The translations under genes and the position numbers were made by a program. This document shows positions 52,591-61,622 of a stretch of 64,000 nucleotides of DNA, piece by piece. Position 1 is the first letter of the stretch, and the number at the start of each line of letters is the position of its first letter. A model generated the notes under the pieces. That model saw only the letters and a list, made by a program, of their open reading frames with translations, was not told the DNA's origin and made no database searches. This stretch comes from Lentilactobacillus raoultii (lineage in GTDB: Bacteria; Bacillota; Bacilli; Lactobacillales; Lactobacillaceae): positions 1-64,000 of the forward strand of contig NZ_LS422982.1 of assembly GCF_900411375.1 (NCBI RefSeq). Reading direction: 5' to 3'.

Positions 52591-52824
52591 GTGAAGGAGC
52601 TAAACTATTATTTAAGTTTGCCGTATAGTTTAAAGATTTATTTGGTCACCGATGATAATGAAACATATTATAAAATAACGATGCCACAGCTTCCGGGAGT
52701 CATGGCATTTGGTGAAACCTTAAAAGAGGCAGTGTTCGATTTAACTGGTGCAAAAAAGATTTGGTTTAAAAAATGTCTTAACGATGGGATTAATATTCCG
52801 GTCCCGAGCGATACTGACAATTGA
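52591..52824 (+). CDS. HicB-like protein, orphan
   Basis: 77 residues, GTG start four bases beyond a GAAGGAGGGAAACC purine run. YYKITMPQLPGVMAFGETLKEAVFDLTGAKKIWFKKCLNDGINIPVPSD follows the HicB N-terminal domain (DLPGxxTxGDTxEEAxxNAxEA...G..IPxP). HicB antitoxins pair with a HicA toxin; no HicA is readable within the 220 bases upstream. The C-terminal DNA-binding domain of full HicB is absent, so this is the short single-domain form. Confidence 0.8.
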   Translation: MKELNYYLSLPYSLKIYLVTDDNETYYKITMPQLPGVMAFGETLKEAVFDLTGAKKIWFKKCLNDGINIPVPSDTDN

Positions 52825-52837
52825 TTATTTTTAGTTT

Positions 52838-52886
52838 AAAGAGGCCTAATCAATTTCCCTTTTTAAAGGAACTGATTAGGTCTCTA
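52838..52886 (+). terminator. Terminator after the HicB-like gene
   Basis: AGAGGCCTAATCA and TGATTAGGTCTCT pair, with inner TTTCC/GGAA; T-rich context. Confidence 0.8.
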
Positions 52887-52948
52887 TTCGAATCAAGCTA
52901 GTTAAAAAATTAACTAACTTTATATTGCTGGTAGGAGAGCGGAAGTTG

Positions 52949-54052
52949 TTAACCGTAATTTCGATTCAACGCGGCCGCAAACGTCTCAACTTCCTTGGCT
53001 TGATTACTTGGCCCAAAGGAAATCCGGATATAGCGATTGATTTGTTCGTTGGTGAGTTTTAAGGCCGTTAACGTTCGGTCGGGTCGCGGATCCTTAATAC
53101 TGCAGGCACTAACGGTTGAGAAACAGAAACCCTGCTGGCCCATTTCCGTGGCGGCACTTTGGCCAGGCGTTCTGGGCAGAATCAATCCGCAGATTCCGGG
53201 ATACTCCGCCCAGGAAGCCACTGGGTGGATGGTGGGTGCCAGGGCGGCTAACAATTGCTTTTTTAGTTGGCCCACGTAAGTCAGATTCTCAGTCATCGCC
53301 TGCCAGGCGTTTTCAAAAGCAACGGTGGCACTGACAATTTCAGGAACGGCGAGGGTGCCGGGCAGGAAACCGTTTTGCTGGAAAACGTATGGGTAAGGCG
53401 CTTGAGTCAGGACTTGAGGCGACAAATAAAGCAGGCCACAGCTCTTGGGGCCGTTAAATTTGTGGGCACTGGCACTAAACCCGGCCAAGTCACTTAAATT
53501 AAGGGGAACTTTTGCCAGTCCCTGAACAGCATCGACAAATAGTGGTAGGTGGGCCGTTTGAGCAACCTTATTGAGCGCCTGGATGTCTTGGACAATCCCG
53601 GTGATTGCATTGACGGCTTGAATGACAATCAAGCCGGTTTGGTCGCTCAAGGCCTGCTTGAGAATCGTCGGAGTGACGTGGCCCTTGGAATCAACCGGGA
53701 GAAATTTAATCCGGTAGCCTGAATTGGTTGCCAGATAATCTAAAATTTGATAAACGGAGGAGTGCTCCAGTGGGCTGACCAGAATTTCTTTCTTCTGAGT
53801 GCCAGCAGCCAGACAGCGAATGCCCAACTGGTTACTCTCGGTGCCACCGCTGGTAAAAATAAGCCCTTCTGATGGAATCTTTAAGAGGCGGCTGATTTTA
53901 TCTTTGGATTCCTGAACTAATTGACCGGCAGCGTTGCCGGCTTGATGGAGACTTTCACTATTGGCATAAAAATGTTCGGCAACTTCCCGATAGGCATCCA
54001 GCGCCTCGGAACTCATGGGGGTTGTTGCGACGTGATCAAAGTAAATCATCAT
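52949..54052 (-). CDS. nifS: NifS-like cysteine desulfurase of the NAD synthesis cluster
   Basis: 367 residues. PLP Lys198 in SASAHKFNGPKSCG; the early FTSGGTESNQLGI motif and His in PLEHSS are canonical; the persulfide-forming Cys is Cys317 in STVSACSIKDPRP. It takes sulfur from cysteine. Its place 16 bp after nadA suggests it supplies the NadA Fe-S cluster, as in the Bacillus nad locus. It is the last gene of the nadB-nadA-nifS operon. Confidence 0.93.
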   Translation of the reverse strand: MMIYFDHVATTPMSSEALDAYREVAEHFYANSESLHQAGNAAGQLVQESKDKISRLLKIPSEGLIFTSGGTESNQLGIRCLAAGTQKKEILVSPLEHSSVYQILDYLATNSGYRIKFLPVDSKGHVTPTILKQALSDQTGLIVIQAVNAITGIVQDIQALNKVAQTAHLPLFVDAVQGLAKVPLNLSDLAGFSASAHKFNGPKSCGLLYLSPQVLTQAPYPYVFQQNGFLPGTLAVPEIVSATVAFENAWQAMTENLTYVGQLKKQLLAALAPTIHPVASWAEYPGICGLILPRTPGQSAATEMGQQGFCFSTVSACSIKDPRPDRTLTALKLTNEQINRYIRISFGPSNQAKEVETFAAALNRNYG

Positions 54053-54068
54053 TTGTCATCTCGACTTT

Positions 54069-55160
54069 CTAAAGACTGAGTTGTAGCATTCGATCCAGCG
54101 CCTGCTTGGCCCAATAAGCAGTTTGAGGATCGACGGTAATTACATGCCCTGACTGGCCGGCCGCCAGTTGATCCATGGTCCAAGCCAGGTGTGGCAGATC
54201 AATTCGATTCATTAAAATGCAGGCACAGGAGTATGGATTTAAAAACATGACTTTTTTAGTTGGTTGACTTGCCTTTAGCCGGCCAACCAAATTATTATCA
54301 GTTCCAATGGCAATGCGGGTGCCGATGGGAGCCTGATCAACGTACTTGATTAGCGCAGACGTGGAGCCAACAAAATCGGCGGCTGCAGTGACCTCGTGGG
54401 CGCACTCGGGATGGACAATGATTTTAATGTCGGGATATTTTTGGCGTAAGGCTTGGACGTGATGAAGTTTGAACTGTTGGTGAACCGAACAGTAGCCGTC
54501 CCAGAGAATTACCCGCAATTTTCGAGGGTCAGCGGCCTGCAAATTAGCTTCCTGAGCTCGCCACAAGCCGATTTGGTCAGGCTTGATGCCAAGTGATAAG
54601 GAAATGTTCCGGCCTAAATGCTGATCCGGTAAAAAGAGGAGGTGCTTTTTCTGCTTAAGCGCCCATTTCATAATGGCTTTGGCGTTGCTTGATGTAATCG
54701 CTACACCGCCTTTTTGGCCGACAAACGCTTTGATGGCCGCGGAAGAATTGACGTAGGTTACGGGGATGATTGACTGGCCATAGTTGGCGGTCAAAAATTC
54801 CCAAGCTTTGGTTAACTGAAATGGATTGGCCATATCAGCCATTGAGCAGCCGGCCATCGGATCCGGTAAAATCACATCCTGATTGTCGGCCGTCAAAATA
54901 TCAGCGGTTTCGGCCATGAAGTGAACGCCACAAAAGACAATCTTTTTGGCCGTGTGATTATTGGCAGCAATTTGGGCAAGCTTTAGTGAATCACCCCGAG
55001 CGTCGGCAAATGCGACGACTTCATCTTTTTGATAATGGTGGGCAACAATCATCAGGTCCGATCCAAAAGCCGCTTTGATTTTCTTAATTCGCTTGATTTG
55101 ATCGGCTGGCGCTTCGTCATAGTAGCGATTAAACGCAATTTTTTCCTTTAAATTAAGCAT
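54069..55160 (-). CDS. nadA: Quinolinate synthase A
   Basis: 363 residues. It condenses iminoaspartate with dihydroxyacetone phosphate to quinolinate using a [4Fe-4S] cluster. MIVAHHYQKDEVVAFADARGDSL, FCGVHFMAETA, DPMAGCSMADM and VTYVNSSAAIKA are diagnostic. Candidate cluster Cys lie in FCGVHFM, HPECAHEV and YSCACILM. Translated 36 bp after nadB. Confidence 0.95.
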   Translation of the reverse strand: MLNLKEKIAFNRYYDEAPADQIKRIKKIKAAFGSDLMIVAHHYQKDEVVAFADARGDSLKLAQIAANNHTAKKIVFCGVHFMAETADILTADNQDVILPDPMAGCSMADMANPFQLTKAWEFLTANYGQSIIPVTYVNSSAAIKAFVGQKGGVAITSSNAKAIMKWALKQKKHLLFLPDQHLGRNISLSLGIKPDQIGLWRAQEANLQAADPRKLRVILWDGYCSVHQQFKLHHVQALRQKYPDIKIIVHPECAHEVTAAADFVGSTSALIKYVDQAPIGTRIAIGTDNNLVGRLKASQPTKKVMFLNPYSCACILMNRIDLPHLAWTMDQLAAGQSGHVITVDPQTAYWAKQALDRMLQLSL

Positions 55161-55196
55161 CGATGGATTCCTTTCGTTAAAAATTGACTTGGCTGG

Positions 55197-56663
55197 TTAA
55201 CGACTTGGAACAGTTTCTTCAAGGTAGTGGGCACCTAAACTTTTCGGCTCGGCAAAGGCTGCTTTGGCAATGAGGGAGGCGCAAAGGCAGAGGTTGGCGA
55301 TCGTTAGTTGATCAGCCGTTAACTGCCTTGGCGATAACTGTCGGTAATTAAATGGTGACAGCCAATCCAAAAAGGCCTTCAAACCGGCTGGGGTCCGAAC
55401 AACACCCAAGTATCGCCAGGCGTGGGCTTGAAGGTCGGCTAATTCGGGTAAATGCGGGGTGATAGCTGGTTTTGCAGCAACGGCAGCTTTCCCGATTTCC
55501 GTCGGTTGAAGCGCTTGAATCTTGTCGGCGGCTTTTTTGGCACTGACCAGGCAATCGAGTAGGGAATTGCTGGCCAGTCGATTAGCACCGTGAACGCCGT
55601 TGCAAGCGACTTCCCCGATTGCGAAGAGGTGGGGGATGGACGTTTGAGCAGACAAGTCAGTTGTGACGCCACCCATCACAAAGTGGGCGCCAGGTTGAAT
55701 CGGAATTCGATGAGTTGATCGAAAGGGCACGTGATGACGGTCTAGATTCTCGGTGACGCCTGGGAAGCGTTGAGTAAAGTTTGGGATGGCTGAAATATCC
55801 AAAAATAATTGGTGACCGCGTTGTTGCCAAGCCTTTAGATGCCGGGCAACCACGTCTCTAGGGGCCAGGTCCTTTTGAAGCACGTCAGCCATAATCCGGT
55901 GATCGTTTTCATCAACTAAAATCGCACCACTGCCACGAATCGCTTCGGTAATCAGACCATAACACCGGCCATGGAGACTAAGCAGGGTTGGGTGAAATTG
56001 GACAAAGGCCATGTCTGAAATCGCCGCACCAATTCGAGCAGCCATCGCAATGCCATCGCCGGTAATGGTGGCATCGTTGGTGGTGAGGGGAAACAGGTTG
56101 CCTAGGCCGCCGGTGGCCAGCACGATGGCCTCACCGGACAAGATTTCGATTTGATGCGTTCGCTGGTTTCGGACGATCACGCCGGTACAAATCCCATTTT
56201 GGCGTTGCAGTTCAAGGGCGGTTGTGTGGGGCTGCCAATGGACGTGGTTGAGGTGACTTTGGACGAATTTAGTGAGTGCGGCGCCGGTCCGATCACCGTT
56301 GGCGTGGAGAATTCGGTGGTGGCTGTGCGCACCTTCCAGGCCAAAATCAAGTTGACCATTGGCTTGATGATCAAAGGCCATCCCATGGGTGATTAATCGT
56401 TGAATCAGTTTGGGCCCGGTGGTCACCAGTTGGTTAACAGCAGTTTGGCGATTGTGGTATTGGCCGGCCGCCAACGTATCCGCTGCGTGTTCGGCCGGTG
56501 AATCGCCCGGATCAAGCGAAGCGGCGATCCCGCCTTGAGCCAGCATGGAATTACTGTCGGCTTGAGTGCCTTTGGTGATCATGGTGACATGGCAGGTATC
56601 TTGTAGCAGACTGGCCAGGTAGCAGCCGGCCAGTCCGGCACCGATAATTAGGACTTTTTTCAT
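55197..56663 (-). CDS. nadB: L-aspartate oxidase
   Basis: 488 residues from the ATG after AAAGGAAG; an earlier frame start lacks a site. It oxidises aspartate to iminoaspartate with FAD. The dinucleotide motif IIGAGLAGCYLA is at 5-16, followed by SNSMLAQGGIAAS, QFHPTLLS, LITEAIRGSGAILV and the C-terminal GVHGANRLASNSLLDCLV. First gene of nadB-nadA-nifS. nadC, needed to turn quinolinate into nicotinate mononucleotide, is not in the window. Confidence 0.95.
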   Translation of the reverse strand: MKKVLIIGAGLAGCYLASLLQDTCHVTMITKGTQADSNSMLAQGGIAASLDPGDSPAEHAADTLAAGQYHNRQTAVNQLVTTGPKLIQRLITHGMAFDHQANGQLDFGLEGAHSHHRILHANGDRTGAALTKFVQSHLNHVHWQPHTTALELQRQNGICTGVIVRNQRTHQIEILSGEAIVLATGGLGNLFPLTTNDATITGDGIAMAARIGAAISDMAFVQFHPTLLSLHGRCYGLITEAIRGSGAILVDENDHRIMADVLQKDLAPRDVVARHLKAWQQRGHQLFLDISAIPNFTQRFPGVTENLDRHHVPFRSTHRIPIQPGAHFVMGGVTTDLSAQTSIPHLFAIGEVACNGVHGANRLASNSLLDCLVSAKKAADKIQALQPTEIGKAAVAAKPAITPHLPELADLQAHAWRYLGVVRTPAGLKAFLDWLSPFNYRQLSPRQLTADQLTIANLCLCASLIAKAAFAEPKSLGAHYLEETVPSR

Positions 56664-56844
56664 GATAGACTTCCTTTGGTAAGATTGATTGAATAAAAGT
56701 AATTTATACTTTAAATTTGGCATTAAAAAAGTACAAAATACTTTTATTTAATTGAATTTAGTATAGCGCCAAAATCGGGAATGACAATAGGGGGAAACCC
56801 TTATTCTTTGGGCAAACTGAGTTTTTGAGAGCGGCTTAATTAAC

Positions 56845-57000
56845 TTAAAAGCTTGGTGCCAGTGCAACGATAAAGCAAATGAGTAATACCGCTAAACTAA
56901 ATTTGCTTAGCTTATCAACCTTTCCTAATTTTATACGGACAAGCATGCCGATAATTCCAATTAGTAGAAATCCTGAAGTGAAGAGTAACATGATATTCAT
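56845..57000 (-). CDS. Small membrane protein, 51 aa
   Basis: MNIMLLFTSGFLLIGIIGML and a second helix (FSLAVLLICFIVALAPSF) flank a basic loop (VRIKLGKVDKLSK). An AAAGGAG site lies 12 bases before the ATG; a GTG closer to the site is less likely. Two-helix hairpin topology. Function not recognised. Confidence 0.6.
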   Translation of the reverse strand: MNIMLLFTSGFLLIGIIGMLVRIKLGKVDKLSKFSLAVLLICFIVALAPSF

Positions 57001-57303
57001 GGCGATGACCACGCTCCTTTAAAAATATAAGATTTGAGAATAAGCCAATTTGCAATTGGGTCAATTATCCCCGAAATTTTTTTAATTTTCAAGTGAGCTT
57101 AAAATTGCTGCAAAAGTTAAAACAAAATGTTGTGGTGCGAGACATGATTGGTTTTCAAATCAATGATACTGTGTGATGATTACGGCTTCAAACCTACACA
57201 TGATTGGTGGCATTCGTTGATGGGAATTAAGAATGACTAAAATTTTATGAAAATGTTGCATCATAAATCACAAATAATAAATGACGAATGATAAATGATT
57301 TGC

Positions 57304-57354
57304 GATAAAAGATCCTGTAAAATCAGCATTTATTCGCATGATTTTACAGGATCT
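57304..57354 (-). terminator. Perfect 16-bp inverted repeat, probably a terminator
   Basis: AGATCCTGTAAAATCA (57310-57325) and TGATTTTACAGGATCT (57339-57354) with a 13-base loop. TTTT follows on the minus strand, just after the gene remnant at 57418-57540. Confidence 0.65.
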
Positions 57355-57417
57355 CGTGATGATTGTTTGAACAAGCAACATTTGCAAATCAACTGTGACT
57401 ATCGACCTGTTATCAAG

Positions 57418-57540
57418 TTAAGACGAATAGGTAGAAACCCAGTCATAACGTTTAAAGAACTTATCGGATTTATGGTGACTTGAAATTTCCTTTTGTTCTT
57501 CCTTAGCTTGCGCCAGCTTGAAGTTGACATCTTCGTGAAT
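57418..57540 (-). pseudogene. 3' remnant of an unidentified gene
   Basis: A 40-codon open frame without a start follows an in-frame TAA: HEDVNFKLAQAKEEQKEI then SHHKSDKFFKRYDWVSTYSS. Protein-like composition and the terminator directly after its stop suggest the C-terminus of a lost gene. Family not recognised. The surrounding 57001-57620 holds no other gene I can support. Confidence 0.35.
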
Positions 57541-57580
57541 TTAGTGAAAAGGAAGTGCCACTCCAATATCTAAGAATTGT

Positions 57581-57609
57581 TGGCCAACTTTCAACGTTTA
57601 TGGTATATT
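57581..57609 (+). promoter_or_regulatory. Promoter of the putative antitoxin RNA
   Basis: TTGGCC (57581-57586) and TATATT (57604-57609) are 17 bases apart, directly before the structured RNA region. Confidence 0.5.
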
Positions 57610-57617
57610 AAAAGTAA

Positions 57618-57740
57618 GAAAAAGAGAATCTGAGTCAACAGATTCTCCCTTGCAAGCCGCTTTAAAGGCGGTGGCAAGACTACAGACAACGGATTAAGTC
57701 GCCCTGTAACCTACCAAAGTTACGCAGGGCGGCTTTTTAG
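57618..57740 (+). ncRNA. Putative antisense antitoxin RNA of a type I TA locus
   Basis: Three hairpins in a row: AGAATCTG/CAGATTCT; GCCGC-TTTAAA-GGCGGTGGC; and GTCGCCCTG...CAGGGCGGC followed by TTTTTAG. The last terminates within the 3' end of the convergent toxin mRNA. The middle hairpin shares TTTAAAGGCGGTGGC with the 5' leader of the toxin mRNA (TTTTAAGGGCGGTGGC), offering a second contact through its GC-rich palindrome. This layout of convergent RNAs with a shared terminator and paired repeats is that of Fst/TxpA-like systems. Confidence 0.6.
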
Positions 57741-57818
57741 TTACTTGTCCTGATTGGACAACATCGCTACTAACATACCAAAGGCAATTAATAACGACAG
57801 TACTTGAAAAGTACTCAC
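57741..57818 (-). CDS. Putative holin-like type I toxin, 25 aa
   Basis: GTG-started frame reading MSTFQVLSLLIAFGMLVAML then SNQDK. One membrane helix with a polar end, matching the small holin-like toxin pattern (MSxFxxLSLMIAFGxxxxxLL) common in Firmicutes. AAAGGA lies nine bases upstream. A second ORF with an excellent site (GAGGTG, ATG at 57858, METWKKLMKGTTAS...) overlaps it in another frame and may couple translation. Too short for routine gene callers. Confidence 0.65.
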   Translation of the reverse strand: MSTFQVLSLLIAFGMLVAMLSNQDK

Positions 57819-58166
57819 TAGCTGTGGTTCCTTTCATCAGTTTCTTCCATGTCTCCATAGAAATCACCTCTTCGAGAATTGACAGCCACCGCCCTTAAAA
57901 CTTCCTGCAAGTATTAATCATACAGGAATCATAAAGCGAATTCCAGATAATTTTTTATTAAAGTTTATCTTTATTATTGGCTTTAAAATTTTGGGTAGCA
58001 ATAGCTGGATAGTTACCTTAGCATCACACGTTATTTAATACCTTGATTAATGACTAGCGAATTATTTGACAAGAATCACAGATTCCTATATCGTTTCAAG
58101 TCAGGAAAGGACGGTCCGGCCGTTCGCTAAAGAGTTAGCTCGTCTATTACTTTGGTTATGTTAATT

Positions 58167-58207
58167 AGAAAGACCGACTCAGTTAATTGCTGGGTCGGTC
58201 TTTCTTT
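58167..58207 (-). terminator. Terminator beyond the ABC operon
   Basis: AGAAAGACCGACTCA and TGGGTCGGTCTTTCT form a near-perfect stem, T-rich on both sides. The stretch 57860-58166 holds the toxin promoter (TATGAT near 57917-57922) and a TTGACA-containing segment at about 58069; no further gene is supported. Confidence 0.85.
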
Positions 58208-58304
58208 ACCTTTACTTGAGAATTTCTGTCACCGGCGACTTTTAGTTATGGTGTGACTACTTATAATCACCTTCGAGTGTCAAATCTTCATCAGTAACAA
58301 CGGT

Positions 58305-59927
58305 TCAATCCGCTTTAGCGCCCAACGAGCCAACGTCAAGCACCTGGTCACAAATTGCTAACGAACTTTTTCGATGGGTGACCAAGAGAACCAAGCCATG
58401 ATAGTGTTTCTTGACAGTTTTTAAAATGATCGCTTCATTGATCGAGTCTAAATTGCTGGTCGGTTCATCCAGCAACAGAATTTGGCTTGGATATAAGAGG
58501 GCGCGGACCAGGGACAGTCGTTGAGTTTCACCGGCTGAAAAAGGATTGCTTCGAGGTGAAATTGGCGTGTCTAGTCCGTGTTCCAGGCGATCAACCACTG
58601 TTTTCATCCTAACGCTTGTCAACAGGTCGTTGATTTTAGCTTCTGGAAATGATTTGCCCAGGGTTAAATTGTCCCAAACGGTGCCTTCTAAAATGATTGG
58701 TTCCTGTGCCATATAATTGATACTTTGTCGAAGAGAAGCCAACGTTAGGTTTTGAATCGGCGTACCATCAATCGTAATGGTCCCACTTTGCGGGTCATAC
58801 CATCGCATAAGTAATTTCAAAAAGGTACTTTTCCCCGTCCCACTTTTACCGATCAGCCCGATAATCTTTGGTGAAACTGCAGTTAAGTTGAAGTGAGCCA
58901 AAATCCGGTCGGTGGGCCGCTTAGGATAAGTGAAGTTGAGGTTGTTTGCGACTACCTGAATGGCTGATTGGCCAGTCGATAGTGTTTGTGTTCCGTTATC
59001 GTTAATATCAGGTTTTTCATCCAAAAGATTGAAAATGGCTTTTGAAGCGGCTAAGCCATTACTAAGCGCTCCTGGAAGGTTTGCTAGTGACAGGAAACGT
59101 TGAAAAGTTAATGGAAATAGAATTGCTAACCAAATGGGCTGGTGAGTTTTAATCACCAGCCAGCCAAATGTAGCGGTGGTGATTGTTAGAAATAAGGTGA
59201 TTACCACGGTCTGCTGGGATTGCAAATTGGCTTTTTGCCGATAACCGGCTGCGTAAGTCGCATTAGTTTGGTTGGCCTGCTTTTGTGCCCAATTGGTAAG
59301 TCCGTGCTGTTGAAGGACAAACTGATTTGAAATGAGTTCAGTAATCGTCTTTTGGTTTTGACGGTCGGCTTTTGCCAGTCTTGGGGTCACGGGAGCAATG
59401 AGTCGCGCGTAACCCCAAGGAAGTAATAGGCCAATTAGTAAATAGCTTATAACGGCAGTAAGCCCAAGCCAAATAGCATAATGTCCGAAGACAACTCCCT
59501 GAAAGATTAGGATGATCATCGCAGTCGCGATCGGTGTAATCGTGTGAGCATAGAAGACCTCAATCGCGTTAATGTCTTGGGTGATTGTTTTTAACAGTTG
59601 GCTGCTGTGATGATCATCCAGTCTAGCTGGGGCAAGCGTGATCAAATGGCGATACAATCGGATCCGAAAGTCTGATAAGATTTTAAAAGCGACGTAATGG
59701 CCGCTGTACTGTTCACCGTAACGGGTAATGCCGATGAGTAGCCCCAAGCCGAGAATGATGGCCAACATTGGCCAAAGTTGGTTGGCGGTTGGCTGGATTA
59801 GCGCTCTTAAGGTCAAAAGCAATAAACTGAATTGAAAAATGGTACAGAGTGATGCACTGATGATACTTAACAGCAGATAGCGATTTAAATGGTGGGTTTC
59901 TTTTAAGAGTCGTAGAATCAGTGTCAA
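58305..59927 (-). CDS. ABC half-transporter (exporter fold), second partner
   Basis: 540 residues: six membrane helices (about 1-300), then an ATPase with Walker A GLIGKSGTGKSTFLKLL near 360, signature FSAGETQRLSL and Walker B ILLLDEPTSNLD. CydC-like overall. It starts at TTG within the stop of the previous gene (four-base overlap) ten bases after AAGGAGG, so the two halves are coupled and surely form a heterodimer. FecCD-type genes upstream suggest an IrtAB/YbtPQ-like import role or processing of the same ligand, rather than cytochrome bd assembly. Confidence 0.85.
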   Translation of the reverse strand: MTLILRLLKETHHLNRYLLLSIISASLCTIFQFSLLLLTLRALIQPTANQLWPMLAIILGLGLLIGITRYGEQYSGHYVAFKILSDFRIRLYRHLITLAPARLDDHHSSQLLKTITQDINAIEVFYAHTITPIATAMIILIFQGVVFGHYAIWLGLTAVISYLLIGLLLPWGYARLIAPVTPRLAKADRQNQKTITELISNQFVLQQHGLTNWAQKQANQTNATYAAGYRQKANLQSQQTVVITLFLTITTATFGWLVIKTHQPIWLAILFPLTFQRFLSLANLPGALSNGLAASKAIFNLLDEKPDINDNGTQTLSTGQSAIQVVANNLNFTYPKRPTDRILAHFNLTAVSPKIIGLIGKSGTGKSTFLKLLMRWYDPQSGTITIDGTPIQNLTLASLRQSINYMAQEPIILEGTVWDNLTLGKSFPEAKINDLLTSVRMKTVVDRLEHGLDTPISPRSNPFSAGETQRLSLVRALLYPSQILLLDEPTSNLDSINEAIILKTVKKHYHGLVLLVTHRKSSLAICDQVLDVGSLGAKAD

Positions 59928-61609
59928 TTTGCCAAAACCTCCTTAATAAGCCGTTGCTGTTCCTCAATCATTTGTTTAAAAGCTGGTGAAGCCTTTTGAA
60001 GTGTCGAAAAGCTACCGTGAATGGCATGTTGGTGGTCAAGGTAGACTATCTGATGAAGTGGTTTTAAATCGTCAACCTTATGGGTGATTTGACAAACGAG
60101 TTTGGTTTTTGCCAGCCGCTGTAAACAGTCCGAAATGATTTTGGCATTTTGAGGGTCAATATTGGCACTGATTTCGTCGAAAAGATAGACGTCTTTGTGA
60201 CTTAACAGTTCCCGAGCCAGTGCTAATTGCTGCTTTTGTCCCGGAGAGAGCCGACTGGCATTTTGGCCAACTTGGGTGGCCCAGCCATCCGGTAGTTGTT
60301 GGACAAATTGGCAGAGACCAAATTTAGCTAGTTCAACCTGCCAAGCTTGATTTTGGTCGGTTAGTAACAAGTTATCCGCTAAAGTACCATCCAAGAAAGT
60401 GGTTTGGGGGCCTAAATAACCAATGTGCTGCCACCAAGTTGGCAAGGAATAATCTGTGAGTGGCTGACCATTGACCGTGACTTGGCCGGTAAGTGGCGGC
60501 AAGACACCCAGCAAGACTTTGCTAATCGTGGTTTTGCCCGATCCACTGGCCCCGGCTAGACCAATGACTTCGCCTGGCTGAAGTTGAAGATTAAGCTCTT
60601 TGACCAACGGCTTTTCCTGATAACCCACACTGCCATTTAACGAAAGAGTTTTGACGGGCGTTGTTAAGTGACGGTCATTAACCGATTGATCCGAGTTGAT
60701 GATTGAAAATAGTCGCTGAAGTTTTGGAAAGAGTGAATGAAACACGTGGATAAAGTATCCAAAACGTCGAATACTGATCAGCCAAGTTGCCATTAAAAAG
60801 GTTAGGCTGATCGCACCGGTAAGCGATAATTGTTGACGATCGACAGCGATTAACTGGGCGAGCGCAAAGCAGCCAATACCACTATAAATGAAGAAATCAA
60901 TGATAGTGAGGGTTTGCAGCTGATAAGCCAGAACCTCCATTATCTTTTGACGAAAGTACTCGGAATCTTTGGCAAAAGCTGTCGCATAATGGGCTTGGCG
61001 GTGGTACATGATCAGTTCTTTTAGGGCGGACATGTCATTTAAAAAGCGACCGCCCAGTTTGGTGAAGCTGCGAATGTAGGCAGCGTTGCGATGATTACCC
61101 CGCCCATTGAGTACCATCATGCCCAGACCGATTCCCAACAAGCTGATGACGGGGATGAGCAGGCTGAGAGGATTTAAAAAACCGGTGACAATCACTGCAA
61201 TGAGGCCGGTTAAGCCGATTTCAACCAGTGTTGGGATGATCGTTTCATAGAATACGGCGACTTGCTTAATCGTGCCGATGCCGTTTTGAATGATTTGGTT
61301 GAGTTGTTGAGCCGGCTGCAGTGCGTATTTTGCCAGCATCGAATGGATAAATCGGTGTTGCAAGTCGCTAATGGCAGCCGTTGCCCATTGGCCGCTAAAA
61401 AACGAACTGAATAGGCAGCTGCTAATCACCAAGATGATGTGAATGGTGGCGATCATGAGTAATTCACTGGGAATCCGATGATCAATTGTGATAAAACTCA
61501 ATCCCATTATCGGTTCTAAAATTAACAGTGAATTGAGCCACTGGAAGAGAGCTGCTATAATGCCGGCTTTTCGTTTGGAAATTCCCAGAGACAACAGGGT
61601 TTTAAACAT
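59924..61609 (-). CDS. ABC half-transporter (exporter fold), first partner
   Basis: 561 residues: six membrane helices and an ATPase with Walker A LAGASGSGKTTISKVLL, signature LSPGQKQQLAL (Pro instead of Gly) and Walker B VYLFDEISANID. The Walker B region has Glu followed by Ile-Ser, so it may be the catalytically unequal partner. Preceded by AAGGAGG 13 bp after the FhuC-like gene. CydD-like by general pattern. Substrate unproven. Confidence 0.85.
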   Translation of the reverse strand: MFKTLLSLGISKRKAGIIAALFQWLNSLLILEPIMGLSFITIDHRIPSELLMIATIHIILVISSCLFSSFFSGQWATAAISDLQHRFIHSMLAKYALQPAQQLNQIIQNGIGTIKQVAVFYETIIPTLVEIGLTGLIAVIVTGFLNPLSLLIPVISLLGIGLGMMVLNGRGNHRNAAYIRSFTKLGGRFLNDMSALKELIMYHRQAHYATAFAKDSEYFRQKIMEVLAYQLQTLTIIDFFIYSGIGCFALAQLIAVDRQQLSLTGAISLTFLMATWLISIRRFGYFIHVFHSLFPKLQRLFSIINSDQSVNDRHLTTPVKTLSLNGSVGYQEKPLVKELNLQLQPGEVIGLAGASGSGKTTISKVLLGVLPPLTGQVTVNGQPLTDYSLPTWWQHIGYLGPQTTFLDGTLADNLLLTDQNQAWQVELAKFGLCQFVQQLPDGWATQVGQNASRLSPGQKQQLALARELLSHKDVYLFDEISANIDPQNAKIISDCLQRLAKTKLVCQITHKVDDLKPLHQIVYLDHQHAIHGSFSTLQKASPAFKQMIEEQQRLIKEVLAN

Positions 61610-61622
61610 CGTGTCTACCTCC

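Noticed and set aside
57295-57483. 62-codon plus-strand ORF
   Set aside because: It runs through a perfect 16-bp inverted repeat and the minus-strand gene remnant, and has no ribosome binding site. It is a chance frame.
58305-61609. Calling the fused ABC pair CydD/CydC outright
   Set aside because: General resemblance only. No cydAB genes are beside them and the operon is headed by metal/siderophore-type uptake genes, so the symbol was withheld.
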